64,000 nucleotides of DNA from Roseateles sp. XES5 (GTDB lineage Bacteria > Pseudomonadota > Alphaproteobacteria > Rhizobiales > Rhizobiaceae): positions 186,001-250,000 of the forward strand of contig NZ_CP084752.1 of NCBI RefSeq assembly GCF_020535545.1, in the 5' to 3' direction. This document shows positions 52,777-62,459 of the stretch, in pieces (within the stretch, counting starts at the first letter, position 1; the number at the start of each line of letters is the position of its first letter). The position numbers were made by a program, and so were the translations under genes. Below the pieces are notes generated by a model. The model saw only the letters and a program-made list of their open reading frames with translations. It made no database searches and had not been told where the DNA came from.

Positions 52777-53271
52777 ATGACTAGCACGATAGAAATCTCC
52801 CAAGGCATGTTCAAACTCTACCATCAGGTGAGTCGCCTGGTGAACGAGTGCATGATGGACGAAGGCGTCTCGCTCGCCCGCAGCAAGTTCCTGCTTCTTC
52901 TGGAATGTCAGGGCCCGCAGCGGTCGACGGACATCGCCTGCGCCCTTGGTTTCGCACCCCGTACGGTGACGGAAGCCATCGACGGGCTCGAGCGCGACAA
53001 ACTGGTCAAGCGCGAGCCCGACCCGAAGGACCGTCGCGCCAAGATCGTCTCCATCACGGATATGGGCCGGACCGTCATTTCGGCCGCCCAGCAGCCGCAG
53101 CACAAGACGATCGAAGCGATCTTCAACGTCCTCACCGAGGACCAGAAGCAGCACATGAAGGAAATCATCCGCTGTCTCAGCGAGAAGACCGATGCGCTGC
53201 AACGGGAACGCGACAAGGATGCAGACGCGGCCGAAGCTCCGCCTGCCCGCTCACTTCAGGCCGTCGGCTAA
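52777..53271 (+). CDS. MarR-family transcriptional regulator
   Basis: A 164-residue winged-helix regulator (MTSTIEISQGMFKLYHQVSR). The helix-turn-helix is at about residues 50-72 (STDIACALGFAPRTVTEAID) and the wing at 80-95 (KLVKREPDPKDRRAKIVSIT), followed by dimer helices. The start at 52777 coincides with the predicted transcription start, so the mRNA is probably leaderless. A strong bidirectional terminator follows. No adjacent target operon is evident; MarR proteins usually also control themselves. Confidence 0.93.
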   Translation: MTSTIEISQGMFKLYHQVSRLVNECMMDEGVSLARSKFLLLLECQGPQRSTDIACALGFAPRTVTEAIDGLERDKLVKREPDPKDRRAKIVSITDMGRTVISAAQQPQHKTIEAIFNVLTEDQKQHMKEIIRCLSEKTDALQRERDKDADAAEAPPARSLQAVG

Positions 53272-53292
53272 GCCTGCCGGCACCGAAAACGG

Positions 53293-53326
53293 AAAAGGCC
53301 GGGATCGCAAGATCCCGGCCTTTTCG
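53293..53326. terminator. Bidirectional terminator
   Basis: AAAAGGCCGGGATC-GCAA-GATCCCGGCCTTTT, a 14-bp perfect stem. It separates the convergent MarR gene and the phytase-like gene and can stop both. Confidence 0.9.
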
Positions 53327-53379
53327 TTTGGGCCATCGCCCGGCGCCTCCCCGTGCGGGGAAGACGCCGGCCTTGCCCG

Positions 53380-55572
53380 TTACATCGCGTTGATCGGGCC
53401 GATGCCGAAGAACAGCGTCTCGCCGGAGGAATCGTCCACGCCATCGTTGTCGGTGACGACATAGCCGTTGCCGGCGGCGTCGATGGTGAAGCCTTCCACC
53501 TTGTCGACGACATAACCGTTGCTGGCCTTGAGGTCGGGAATGAAGTCGCGGACCTCTTCCTTCCTGACGACAGGCAGATCGCCGCCGAGCTTGGCCGGCT
53601 TCAGGTCGGCCAGCGCCACGCGGTAAAGCTTCTTCAGCTTCGCCGCATCGCCGATCAGATTGTCGCGCTCGATGATATAGGCATGGTCGCCGTTGGCGGT
53701 GATTTCGGAGAGACCCACCCAGCCGCTCTCGGTCTTGTCGAGCGGATAGCGCACGGCGCCCCATTCCTTGTCGGAGGGCTTGTAGGAAACGAGCTTCACG
53801 AAGCCCTTCTCGTCATCGCCCCATTCGCGCTGCACGGCCATCCACAGCACCGTGTCGTCGCCTTCGCCGACGCTGGTGATGCCCTCGAAGCCGAAGCGCT
53901 TCTCGCCGGCGCGCAGTTCGGCGGGAATGGCGATTTCCTTGTCGATCTCGCCCTTTTCATTCACGTGGATGATGGCATGCGCATAGAGCTTGTCGGCATC
54001 GCCTTCGTTGGCCAGCCAGAAGCCGCCCTCGCCGTCCGGCGTCAGGCCTTCGCTGTCGAGCTTCTGGGCGGGCGCGCCATTGCGGGTGATGCGCAGCGCA
54101 TCGACGATCTTCGCCGGCTTCGCGGTGGCGTCGATCGTGAAGATCGTCGGCTGCGAGGCGTAGAAGGAGTCGTTGACGGCATAGAGCATGCCCGGCTTGT
54201 CCTTGACGGGCGCAAGGCCCGACAGCGCGCCGAAGCCGATCAGCTCGCCGTCCTTTTCGATGGAGACGATCTGCGGATAGGCCGCCTCGCCTTCCGCGCG
54301 CTCGTAGAGCATGACATGCGACCGCGCGCCGCCGTCCTCGACGAGGTCGGTCTCGTTGGCGGTCACCAGCAGATTGCGGCTCGGAATGGCGACGGCGCCT
54401 TCCGGGCCGATGCCCGAGGGCAGAAGCTGGAGAAGTTCGGGCTCGGCGCCGGTATCCTTGTAGACGCCGACGACCGAGGCGCGCTCGGCGAGCACGAAGA
54501 ACAGGTTGTCGTCGCCGAAGGTCGCCGCTTCCAGGCCTTCCGGCTCGACGCCCTTCTTGTTGCGCTTGTCCGGGTAATGACCGATCCTGGCGATCTCGCG
54601 CTCGAACCCTGCGCCGTTCTCGTAGAGAACCTTGCCCGTCTTGTCGAAGATGGTGAAGCCGCGCGCGCCGCCCTTCCAGTCGCCTTCATTGGCGACGACG
54701 AGGCGGTTGTCGTCCAGCCACTTCACGGCGTCGGGTTCACGGGCGACGTCTTCGACCTTGCCGGTGAACTTCAGCGCGCCGTCCTTCTTGGTGTCGACGC
54801 CCTCGAGGCTGACCGTGCCGGCGGAGAAGTGGGTCTTCACCGTGCCCGTCTTGCCGTCGACGATGACGATATGGTTGTTTTCCTGCAGCGTCAGCGCGAC
54901 TTCGTCGAGACCGTTGAAGGAAACGAATTCCGGTTCCGGATCGTCGCCGGCGACATCGGCAAGGCCCGTCAGCGTGACATGCCTGATCGAGCCGCAATCG
55001 ACGACACCGTCCTTCAGCGACAGGAGCACGAGATCGCCGGCCGGCAGCTGCGGAAGATCGCCGTCATTGACCTCCTCGTCGCGCTCGTTCTCGATGGCGA
55101 TCGCCGCGAGCGTCTTGTCCTTGTTGAGGGCGATGGAATCCGGCTGGCCGCCGAGATCGCAGGTGGCATCGACCTTGCGGGACGCGACATCGACCTGGGC
55201 GAGCAGGCCCGAGGGCTTCACGAAGCTCTCGCGGGTGTTGATGGCGACGAGCGCCTTGCCGGCCACCATGGTGACCGAGGTCGGCTCGCCGTCGAAGGCG
55301 AGCGAACCGCCGGCCTTCGGGGCCTTGGCGTCGGTGATGTCGATGAAGCCGATGGCCTTGTTCGGGCTGTCGGAATAGACGAGCGTGTTGCCGTCCTCGG
55401 AGGCGGCGATGATCTCGGCCGAGGTCGGCGTCGCCTTGTCGGTGCCCTCGGGCAGGTTGCCGGCGACGGCGAAGGACGCAATGCGATTGAATACGGGCTC
55501 GGCGCTGGCGGCAGGGGCCACCGATGCGGCGAGAACCGCTGCCAGGGCAGCGGTGAGCGAACGGGTCTTCAT
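53380..55572 (-). CDS. Secreted phytase-like esterase protein with beta-propeller N-terminus
   Basis: A 730-residue exported protein. Signal peptide at residues 1-24 (SLTAALAAVLAASVAPAASA). The N-terminal part (about 26-370) is a beta-propeller-like region resembling the choice-of-anchor I type, with repeats such as GNTLVYSDSPNKAIGFIDIT. The C-terminal part (about 380-725) is the 'esterase-like activity of phytase' domain, with GLEAATFGDDNLFFVLAERA, FGFEGITSVGEGDDTVLWMA and VEGFTIDAAGNGYVVTDNDG. Probably periplasmic or cell-surface. Phosphate-ester hydrolysis is expected of the family; the substrate is not known. Start ATG 55572. Confidence 0.88.
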   Translation of the reverse strand: MKTRSLTAALAAVLAASVAPAASAEPVFNRIASFAVAGNLPEGTDKATPTSAEIIAASEDGNTLVYSDSPNKAIGFIDITDAKAPKAGGSLAFDGEPTSVTMVAGKALVAINTRESFVKPSGLLAQVDVASRKVDATCDLGGQPDSIALNKDKTLAAIAIENERDEEVNDGDLPQLPAGDLVLLSLKDGVVDCGSIRHVTLTGLADVAGDDPEPEFVSFNGLDEVALTLQENNHIVIVDGKTGTVKTHFSAGTVSLEGVDTKKDGALKFTGKVEDVAREPDAVKWLDDNRLVVANEGDWKGGARGFTIFDKTGKVLYENGAGFEREIARIGHYPDKRNKKGVEPEGLEAATFGDDNLFFVLAERASVVGVYKDTGAEPELLQLLPSGIGPEGAVAIPSRNLLVTANETDLVEDGGARSHVMLYERAEGEAAYPQIVSIEKDGELIGFGALSGLAPVKDKPGMLYAVNDSFYASQPTIFTIDATAKPAKIVDALRITRNGAPAQKLDSEGLTPDGEGGFWLANEGDADKLYAHAIIHVNEKGEIDKEIAIPAELRAGEKRFGFEGITSVGEGDDTVLWMAVQREWGDDEKGFVKLVSYKPSDKEWGAVRYPLDKTESGWVGLSEITANGDHAYIIERDNLIGDAAKLKKLYRVALADLKPAKLGGDLPVVRKEEVRDFIPDLKASNGYVVDKVEGFTIDAAGNGYVVTDNDGVDDSSGETLFFGIGPINAM

Positions 55573-55868
55573 GAAATCCTCCGGAATCCGGTCAAAAGGA
55601 ACCCGGCGGTTCTCGTGTCTTCGTGTTACAGGCGGATGACAGTTCCCACCCGACAACAATCCCATCCCGCAAATAAAAGGGTCCGGACAGGCCAGCCCTC
55701 CCCTTGCGGGTCTCATTCGCGCCTGCGATTGCCAGCGATCGCCGGACGGTCTATGGAGAGACCAAACGGAAAGGCACGACCGACATGGCACCGAGGATTG
55801 CAGAACGACGACGCTGAGGCTCTCAACGCTTCCACGCGCCCTTGTTCACGCAATTTCAGGAAATGACC

Positions 55869-57572
55869 ATGTCCGTCAAATCGGCCGCGCTCGCCGCGCT
55901 TGCTTTCGCCTATGAAACGAACGGCCTCGACGCCGCTCCCTCCATTGTCCGCTCGACCCGGCCCGAATTCGGCGATCTCCAATGCAACGACATGATGCGA
56001 CTGGCAAAGGCCGCCGGCAGGAATCCGGCCGCGCTTGCGTCTGAGATCGCGGAGGCAATCCCGCGCACGTCTTTCGAGGACGTGTCCGTCGCCGGCCCCG
56101 GCTTCTTGAACTTCCGGCTGACCGATGCCGCCATCGCCATGGAGGCCGGCGCCATGCTTGCCGATCCGTCGCTCGCCGCCGAGACGGTCGCGCCCCTGCG
56201 GACCGTCATCGATTTTGGCGGGCCCAATGTCGCCAAGGCGTTGCATGTCGGCCATCTGCGCTCCTTCGTGATCGGGGAAAGCCTGCGCCGCATCCTCCTG
56301 GAGATCGGCCACGAGGTCCTGTCCGATATCCATCTCGGCGACTGGGGCCTGCAAATGGGCAAACTTCTCCTCGGCGCGGCCCTCGCCGCCGGCTGGAAGA
56401 CCGGCGACCCCGCCGCCTTCATCGATCCCGGGGCCTTCGATGCCATGAGCGTCGAGGCGCTTGGCGCGCTCTACATGTCGGGCAACGCGGCCTGCGCGGA
56501 CGAGGCTTCGCTTGCGCTCGCCCGCCGGCTGACCACGCAGTTGCAGGATGGAGATGCACGTCTGACGGACGCCTGGTCACGCATGCGGGCGATTTCCCTT
56601 GCGTCGATCTCCGTCACGGCGGCGATGCTGGGCGCCCATTTCGATCTGTTCAAAGGGGAAAGCGACGCGCATGCGGAGGTCGCGCCCATGCTCGACGATC
56701 TCATGACGCGCGGTCTGGCGCGGCAGAGCGACGGCGCACTGGTCATCGACGTGTCGGGTGATGGGCTTCCGGACAATGCGCCGCCCCTGCTTCTCCAGAA
56801 GAATGACGGCGCTTCGCTCTATGGCACAACGGATCTTGCGACGCTCCGGCAAAGGGTGCGTGACATCGGCGCGCAGCAGATCGTCTACTGCACCGACGAC
56901 CGTCAGGCGCTCCATATTGCCAGCGTCTTCTCGGCGGCGCGGACCGCCGGCTATGCCGATGGCGTCACCTTGCGGCATGCGACCTTCGGCACCGTCCGCG
57001 GCCATGACGGCAAGCCCTTCAAGACCCGGGACGGAACCGCGGCCTCGCTCGCCGATCTGATCGATCTCGCGCTTGCCAAGTCGTCCGAAAAGGTTGCCGA
57101 CCCTCAGGCTGCCACGGTCGTGGGGCTCGGCGCCCTGAAGTTTGCCGACCTCTCCACGCCGCGGAAGACAGGTTACGTGTTCGATCTCGACAGGATGACC
57201 TCCTTCGAAGGGCGGACCGGGCCGTACCTTCAATATGCCTATGCCCGGATCTGCTCGATCCTGGACAAGGCCGCCGAGGCCGGCATCGTTCCGGGCGAGA
57301 CGGTCTCGGTCAGCCATCCCTCCGAGCGGGCCGTGCTGGTGGAATGCCTCTGGTATCCGCATGCCCTGTCGGAGGCGGCGCGGCAGCTCGAATCCTTCGA
57401 GATCGCCGATCAGGCCTATCGCGTCGCGGACGCCTTCAGCCGTTTCTACACGGATTGCCCGGTCCTGAAGGCGGACGACCCCGAAGCACGGCTTGCCACC
57501 TGCCGGCTGGTGGCAAGGGTCCTTGGAAAGTGTCTCGATCTTCTGGGAATGGCGACGGTGCAGCGCATGTAG
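55869..57572 (+). CDS. argS: Arginyl-tRNA synthetase, compact enterobacterial-like type
   Basis: A 567-residue class I aminoacyl-tRNA synthetase that charges tRNA-Arg. The HIGH motif is in GGPNVAKALHVGHLRSFVIG, then HLGDWGLQMGKLLLGA, KNDGASLYGTTDLATLRQRV, KPFKTRDGTAASLADLIDLA, the GPYLQYAYARI segment and the DALR-like anticodon end closing CLDLLGMATVQRM. The pattern follows the E. coli type, not the longer synthetase usual in rhizobia, so it is probably a second copy acquired by transfer. It could be a tolerance copy against an ArgRS inhibitor. Start ATG 55869 after AGGAAATG. Confidence 0.9.
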   Translation: MSVKSAALAALAFAYETNGLDAAPSIVRSTRPEFGDLQCNDMMRLAKAAGRNPAALASEIAEAIPRTSFEDVSVAGPGFLNFRLTDAAIAMEAGAMLADPSLAAETVAPLRTVIDFGGPNVAKALHVGHLRSFVIGESLRRILLEIGHEVLSDIHLGDWGLQMGKLLLGAALAAGWKTGDPAAFIDPGAFDAMSVEALGALYMSGNAACADEASLALARRLTTQLQDGDARLTDAWSRMRAISLASISVTAAMLGAHFDLFKGESDAHAEVAPMLDDLMTRGLARQSDGALVIDVSGDGLPDNAPPLLLQKNDGASLYGTTDLATLRQRVRDIGAQQIVYCTDDRQALHIASVFSAARTAGYADGVTLRHATFGTVRGHDGKPFKTRDGTAASLADLIDLALAKSSEKVADPQAATVVGLGALKFADLSTPRKTGYVFDLDRMTSFEGRTGPYLQYAYARICSILDKAAEAGIVPGETVSVSHPSERAVLVECLWYPHALSEAARQLESFEIADQAYRVADAFSRFYTDCPVLKADDPEARLATCRLVARVLGKCLDLLGMATVQRM

Positions 57573-57660
57573 GCCCGCCGATCGGGCGGCATCCGGCGCA
57601 GGGCGGACGGGCAGGACGGGCGGCGCTTCGTTGCGCCCGTGGGCACGGCCCTCCTCCAAA

Positions 57661-57689
57661 AATAAAAAGGGTCCGGACAAGCCGGACCC
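57661..57689 (-). terminator. Terminator of hupB
   Basis: GGGTCCGG-ACAAG-CCGGACCC with a run of A on the left; read leftward it ends in CTTTTTATT. It lies about 150 bp after the hupB stop, the nearest leftward gene. Confidence 0.75.
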
Positions 57690-57837
57690 CTACCCTGAAA
57701 TTCAGGATCGGCGGCGGAGTGGTCACCGCCTGCCCCAACAGCACCGCACGCCGGTAAGGACGCGCGAAGGCTGCGAAGCGTCAGATGCTGCAGGACCCGC
57801 GCGCCGTTTCCGGTTCGAGGATCATGCGGCGATCGGA

Positions 57838-58113
57838 TCAGCCGTTGACGGCGTCCTTCAGGCCCTTGCCGGCCGAGAACTTCGGCACGTTGCGAGCCGG
57901 GATCTCGATCTCGGCGCCGGTCGAAAGGTTGCGGCCCTTCGAGGCTTCACGGCGCGATACGGAGAAATTGCCGAAACCGACGAGACGAACGTCGCCACCG
58001 TTCTTGAGTTCGCCCTGGATCGTCTCGAAAACGGCGTCGACAGCAGAGGCTGCGTCCGTCTTGGAGAGGCCGGACTTCTCAGCGACCGCGGATACGAGTT
58101 CATTCTTGTTCAT
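57838..58113 (-). CDS. hupB: DNA-binding protein HU
   Basis: A 91-residue histone-like protein that bends and compacts DNA as a dimer. [20 protein letters not shown] at the start, then the flexible arm [20 protein letters not shown] with the intercalating Pro ([18 protein letters not shown]). Full length. Composition is host-like. It follows lon in the same direction after a terminator, the normal rhizobial order. Confidence 0.97.
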   Translation of the reverse strand: MNKNELVSAVAEKSGLSKTDAASAVDAVFETIQGELKNGGDVRLVGFGNFSVSRREASKGRNLSTGAEIEIPARNVPKFSAGKGLKDAVNG

Positions 58114-58244
58114 GTTTCCACCCCTTTCTTACGGTTTGAAACGACTCATACAAGTCGGGGGCAGAATACGCATCGCCCCTCTGCCCGCAAGAATATTTCG
58201 CGGCAATCCCCTGAGAATCCGGGGTTTACACACCCTTTTCAACG

Positions 58245-58273
58245 AAAAAGACCGGCCCAGAGGCCGGTCTTTT
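58245..58273 (-). terminator. Terminator of lon
   Basis: GACCGGCC and GGCCGGTC form an 8-bp stem around CAGA. Read leftward a T run follows (CTTTTTCGTT). It lies 45 bp after the lon stop. Confidence 0.85.
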
Positions 58274-58318
58274 CCCGTTTTCCGTCAAAATGCCCGGCGC
58301 GTGGCCCGGCCTTGCGGC

Positions 58319-60736
58319 TCAATGCGCGATGGCGCCGGTGGCGTCGTCGGTCGATTCGACCGGCGGAACCTTGGCCGCCTCGGCCGTTCCGTCCCACTCG
58401 ATCGGCTCGGGTTTGCGCAGCAGAGCATGCGCGATCACCTCGCCCATGCGGGACACCGGCACGATCTCGAGCTGGTTCTTGACGTTCTCGGGGATGTCCT
58501 GGAGATCCTTGACGTTCTCTTCCGGGATCAGCACGGTCTTGATGCCGCCCCGGTGGGCCGCCAGCAGCTTCTCCTTGAGGCCGCCGATGGCCGTCACCTC
58601 GCCGCGCAGGGTGATCTCGCCGGTCATGGCCACATCGGCGCGCACCGGGATGCCCGTCAGGGTGGAGACGAAGGCGGTGGTCATGGCCGCGCCGGCACTG
58701 GGGCCGTCCTTGGGCGTGGCGCCATCGGGCACGTGGATGTGGATGTCGCGCTTCTCGAAGAGCTCGTCCTTGATGCCCAGCAGGCGGGCACGCGAACGCA
58801 CCACGGTGCGCGCAGCCTCGACCGATTCCTTCATCACATCGCCCAGCGAGCCGGTGCGGATGATGTTGCCCTTGCCCGGCATGGCCGTGGCCTCGATGGT
58901 CAGCAGATCGCCGCCCACCTCGGTCCAGGCCAGACCCGTGACGACGCCGACCTGATCCTCGCGCTCGGCTTCGCCGTGGCGGAAGCGCGGAACGCCGAGG
59001 AAGTCATGGATGTTGTCAGCCGTGACCTCGACCTTCTTCGACTTGCCCTTGATGATCTCGGTGACCGCCTTGCGGGCGAGCTTCATCAGTTCACGCTCGA
59101 AGTTACGAACGCCCGCTTCGCGGGTGTACTGCTGGATGACCGCCATCAGCGCGCCGTCGGTGACCGAGAATTCCTTCGGCTGCAGCGCGTGGTCGCGGAT
59201 CGCCTTGGGCAGCAGGTAGCGCTGGGCGATATTGACCTTCTCGTCCTCGGTATAGCCCGAGAGGCGAATCACTTCCATGCGGTCCAGCAGGGCCGGCGGA
59301 ATGTTCAGCGAGTTCGAGGTGGCCACGAACATCACATCGCTGAGGTCGAAGTCCACCTCGATGTAATGGTCGGCAAAGGTGTGGTTCTGCTCGGGGTCCA
59401 GCACTTCCAGCAGGGCCGAGGATGGGTCGCCGCGGAAATCCATGCCCAGCTTGTCGATCTCGTCGAGCAGGAACAGCGGATTGCGGGTGCCCACCTTGGT
59501 CAGGCTCTGCAGCACCTTGCCCGGCATGGAGCCGATATAGGTGCGGCGGTGACCGCGGATCTCGGCCTCGTCACGCACGCCACCCAGGGCCATGCGCACG
59601 AACTTGCGGCCGGTGGCGCGCGCCACGCTCTGGCCCAGCGATGTCTTGCCCACGCCCGGGGGCCCCACCAGGCAGAGGATGGGGGCCTTGACCTTGTCCA
59701 CGCGCTGCTGCACCGCGAGGTACTCGAGGATGCGTTCCTTGACCTTGTCCAGGCCGTAGTGATCTTCGTTGAGCACGTCCTCGGCATTGGCCAGGTCGTG
59801 CTTGATCTTGGTCTTCTTGCTCCAGGGCAGGTTGACCAGAGTCTCGATGTAGTTGCGCACCACCGTGGCTTCGGCGGACATGGGCGACATCAGCTTGAGC
59901 TTCTTGAGCTCGCTGTCGGCCTTCTTGCGCGCTTCCTTGGGCATGCGGGCGGCCTGGATCTTCTTGTCCAGCTCCTCCATGTCGGCGCCTTCTTCGCCGT
60001 CGCCCAGCTCCTTCTGGATGGCCTTGACCTGCTCGTTCAGGTAGTACTCGCGCTGGCTCTTCTCCATCTGGCGCTTGACGCGGCCGCGGATGCGCTTTTC
60101 CACCTGGAGAACCGAGATTTCGCCTTCCATGAAGCCGAGCGCCTTTTCCAGGCGCAGCTTGACGCTCGTCGTCTCGAGCATTTCCTGCTTCTCGACGATC
60201 TTGATGGACAGGTGCGAGGCGACCGTGTCGGCGAGCTTCGAGTAGTCCTCGATCTGGCTCGCGGCACCGACGACTTCGGGCGAAATCTTCTTGTTGAGCT
60301 TCACGTAGTTCTCGAACTCGGAGACGACCGAGCGCGACAGCGCCTCGATCTCGACCGGGTCCTCTTCCGGCTCGGCCAGCACATGGGCCATCGCCTCGTA
60401 GAACTCCTCGCGATCGGTGTAGCCGTCGATCTCCGCGCGGGCGCGGCCCTCGACCAGAACCTTGACGGTTCCGTCGGGCAGCTTCAGGAGCTGGAGAACA
60501 TTGGCGACGGTGCCGATGCGGTAGATGGCGTCGGTCTCCGGATCATCGTCGGAAGCGTTGATCTGGGTGGCAAGCATGATCTGCTTGTCGGTGCCCATGA
60601 CCTCTTCCAGCGCGCGGATCGACTTCTCGCGACCGACGAACAGCGGCACGATCATGTGCGGGAACACCACGATGTCGCGCAGGGGCAGGACCGGGAAGGC
60701 CGTGGAGTCGTGCGGCGCAGACGTCTTTTTCGTCAT
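58319..60736 (-). CDS. lon: ATP-dependent protease Lon, sequence appears mosaic
   Basis: An 805-residue LonA protease that degrades damaged and regulatory proteins in the cytoplasm. Start ATG 60736 after AAAGGAA. N-terminal substrate domain (residues 1-310, FPVLPLRDIVVFPHMIVPLF); AAA domain with Walker A VGPPGVGKTSLGQSVARATG (about 355-375); protease domain with the Ser in DGPSAGAAMTTAFVS and Lys in GGLKEKLLAA. The frame is intact. By eye, about 59260-60100 and 58470-58930 read like a betaproteobacterial Lon in codon use and residues. The N-terminal third, the 58930-59260 block and the 58319-58470 end read as rhizobial. See findings. Confidence 0.96.
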   Translation of the reverse strand: MTKKTSAPHDSTAFPVLPLRDIVVFPHMIVPLFVGREKSIRALEEVMGTDKQIMLATQINASDDDPETDAIYRIGTVANVLQLLKLPDGTVKVLVEGRARAEIDGYTDREEFYEAMAHVLAEPEEDPVEIEALSRSVVSEFENYVKLNKKISPEVVGAASQIEDYSKLADTVASHLSIKIVEKQEMLETTSVKLRLEKALGFMEGEISVLQVEKRIRGRVKRQMEKSQREYYLNEQVKAIQKELGDGEEGADMEELDKKIQAARMPKEARKKADSELKKLKLMSPMSAEATVVRNYIETLVNLPWSKKTKIKHDLANAEDVLNEDHYGLDKVKERILEYLAVQQRVDKVKAPILCLVGPPGVGKTSLGQSVARATGRKFVRMALGGVRDEAEIRGHRRTYIGSMPGKVLQSLTKVGTRNPLFLLDEIDKLGMDFRGDPSSALLEVLDPEQNHTFADHYIEVDFDLSDVMFVATSNSLNIPPALLDRMEVIRLSGYTEDEKVNIAQRYLLPKAIRDHALQPKEFSVTDGALMAVIQQYTREAGVRNFERELMKLARKAVTEIIKGKSKKVEVTADNIHDFLGVPRFRHGEAEREDQVGVVTGLAWTEVGGDLLTIEATAMPGKGNIIRTGSLGDVMKESVEAARTVVRSRARLLGIKDELFEKRDIHIHVPDGATPKDGPSAGAAMTTAFVSTLTGIPVRADVAMTGEITLRGEVTAIGGLKEKLLAAHRGGIKTVLIPEENVKDLQDIPENVKNQLEIVPVSRMGEVIAHALLRKPEPIEWDGTAEAAKVPPVESTDDATGAIAH

Positions 60737-60820
60737 GTCATTTCCTTTCAAACGTCCCGTTTCCGGGAACCGGTCCAATCGGTGCTTGGGGGCACCGGGC
60801 CGGCGATCTTTTCCATCCAC

Positions 60821-60849
60821 AAGTGGCGTGCGGTTAACGCTTTTTCAAG
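60821..60849 (-). promoter_or_regulatory. Possible heat-shock promoter of lon
   Basis: Read leftward: CTTGAA, a 17-bp spacer, then CCACTT, about 85 bp before the lon start. The -35 half matches the RpoH consensus; the -10 half matches weakly. The remainder of 60737-61163 holds no gene. Confidence 0.35.
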
Positions 60850-61118
60850 CCCGATGCCGGAGTGCCCCGCCCCCGCACCGAACCAGACGAACCATCGTGG
60901 GAAGTCTAGTCTTCCGCGCTGTCGCGGAACTTGCGGCCTTCCCCCGGCAAGGCTGCCGGAGCCTACGCAAAACAGAATCGAAGTCTTCCATCTTCGCCCG
61001 CCCCGCAGCACGACGCAACGCCCGTGCGAAGCAGGCAATGGGCCATCATGACCCTTCCGGCCGCAGCCGACCAGTCACGAAATGTCACTAGACAGGCTAA
61101 TAAGCGACCTGAAACGAA

Positions 61119-61141
61119 AAGACCCGCCGAGGGCGGGTCCT
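61119..61141 (-). terminator. Terminator of clpX
   Basis: GACCCGCC-GA-GGGCGGGTC stem; read leftward a TTTTCGTTTC tail follows. It lies 22 bp after the clpX stop. Confidence 0.85.
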
Positions 61142-61163
61142 TCCTGAACCGTTTTGCGAGCCG

Positions 61164-62459
61164 TCAGGCCGAAACGTTGGCCTTTTCGTCGGTGCGCTCG
61201 GAGTAGATGTAGAGCGGGCGGGCCGACCCCTTGACCACCTCGTCGGAGATGACCACCTCGCGAACGCCTTCCAGCGTCGGCAGCTCGAACATGGTGTCGA
61301 TCAGCGCATGCTCCATGATGGAGCGCAGGCCGCGGGCACCGGTCTTGCGCGCCAGGGCCTTGCGAGCGATGGCGCCCAGGGCCGAGGGACGCACTTCCAG
61401 CTCCACGCCGTCCATGTCGAAGAGCTGCTGATACTGCTTGACCAGGGCGTTCTTGGGCTCGGTCAGGATCTGCACCAGGGCATCCTCGGTCAGCTCACCC
61501 AGGGTGGCCACCACAGGCAGGCGGCCCACCAGCTCGGGAATCAGGCCGAACTTGATCAGATCCTCGGGCTCCACTTCGCGGAAGACCTCGGAGACGCGGC
61601 GCTCGCTCTTGCTCTTGACCGTGGCGCCGAAACCGATGCCGGACTTCTCGGAGCGGTTCTGGATCACCTTCTCCAGGCCGTCGAAGGCGCCGCCGCAGAT
61701 GAACAGGATATTGGTCGTGTCGATCTGCAGGAAGTCCTGATTGGGATGCTTGCGGCCACCCTGCGGAGGCACGCTGGCCATGGTGCCTTCCACCAGCTTC
61801 AGCAAGGCCTGCTGCACGCCCTCGCCCGACACATCGCGGGTGATGGAGGGGTTGTCGGCCTTGCGGCTGATCTTGTCGATCTCGTCGATGTAGACGATGC
61901 CGCGCTGGGCGCGCTCGACGTCGTAATTGCAGTTCTGCAGCAGCTTCTGGATGATGTTCTCGACATCCTCGCCCACATAGCCGGCCTCGGTCAGGGTGGT
62001 CGCGTCGGCGATCACGAAGGGCACGTTCAGCAGGCGGGCCAGGGTCTGGGCCAGCAGGGTCTTGCCGGAGCCGGTGGGGCCGATCAGCAGGATATTGCTC
62101 TTGGAGAGCTCGACGCCCTCCTTGTTGCCACCCGCGGACATGTGGCGCAGGCGCTTGTAGTGGTTGTAGACCGCCACCGAGAGCGTGCGCTTGGCCACGT
62201 CCTGGCCGATCACATAGTGGTCCAGACTGCTCTTGATCTCGCTGGGCACGGGCAGATCGGACTTGCTGGCGCGCGCGGCCGGCGCGTCGGCCGGCACCTC
62301 ATCGCGAATGATGTCGTTGCACAGCTCGATGCACTCATCGCAGATGAACACGGACGGACCGGCAATGAGCTTCTTCACCTCATGCTGGCTCTTGCCGCAG
62401 AAGGAGCAGTACAGGGTATTCTTGGAGTCGCCGCCGTTGCTGCCGCTGACCTTGCTCAT
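61164..62459 (-). CDS. clpX: ClpX ATPase, interior appears betaproteobacterial
   Basis: A 431-residue unfoldase that feeds substrates to ClpP. The zinc-binding domain is at residues about 15-50 ([23 protein letters not shown]), Walker A in [20 protein letters not shown], Walker [14 protein letters not shown], then [14 protein letters not shown] sensor 2. AAGGAAAG precedes ATG 62459. The first 28 or so residues ([20 protein letters not shown]) and the last 40 ([20 protein letters not shown] onward, ending EKANVSA) are rhizobial. The middle (roughly 61300-62390) has Burkholderiales-like residues and codon use. The frame is intact. See findings. Confidence 0.96.
   Translation of the reverse strand: MSKVSGSNGGDSKNTLYCSFCGKSQHEVKKLIAGPSVFICDECIELCNDIIRDEVPADAPAARASKSDLPVPSEIKSSLDHYVIGQDVAKRTLSVAVYNHYKRLRHMSAGGNKEGVELSKSNILLIGPTGSGKTLLAQTLARLLNVPFVIADATTLTEAGYVGEDVENIIQKLLQNCNYDVERAQRGIVYIDEIDKISRKADNPSITRDVSGEGVQQALLKLVEGTMASVPPQGGRKHPNQDFLQIDTTNILFICGGAFDGLEKVIQNRSEKSGIGFGATVKSKSERRVSEVFREVEPEDLIKFGLIPELVGRLPVVATLGELTEDALVQILTEPKNALVKQYQQLFDMDGVELEVRPSALGAIARKALARKTGARGLRSIMEHALIDTMFELPTLEGVREVVISDEVVKGSARPLYIYSERTDEKANVSA

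Noticed and set aside
57785-61051. A 1088-codon plus-strand frame opposite hupB and lon
   Set aside because: Shadow of lon and hupB, very His/Leu/Gln-rich with no domain.
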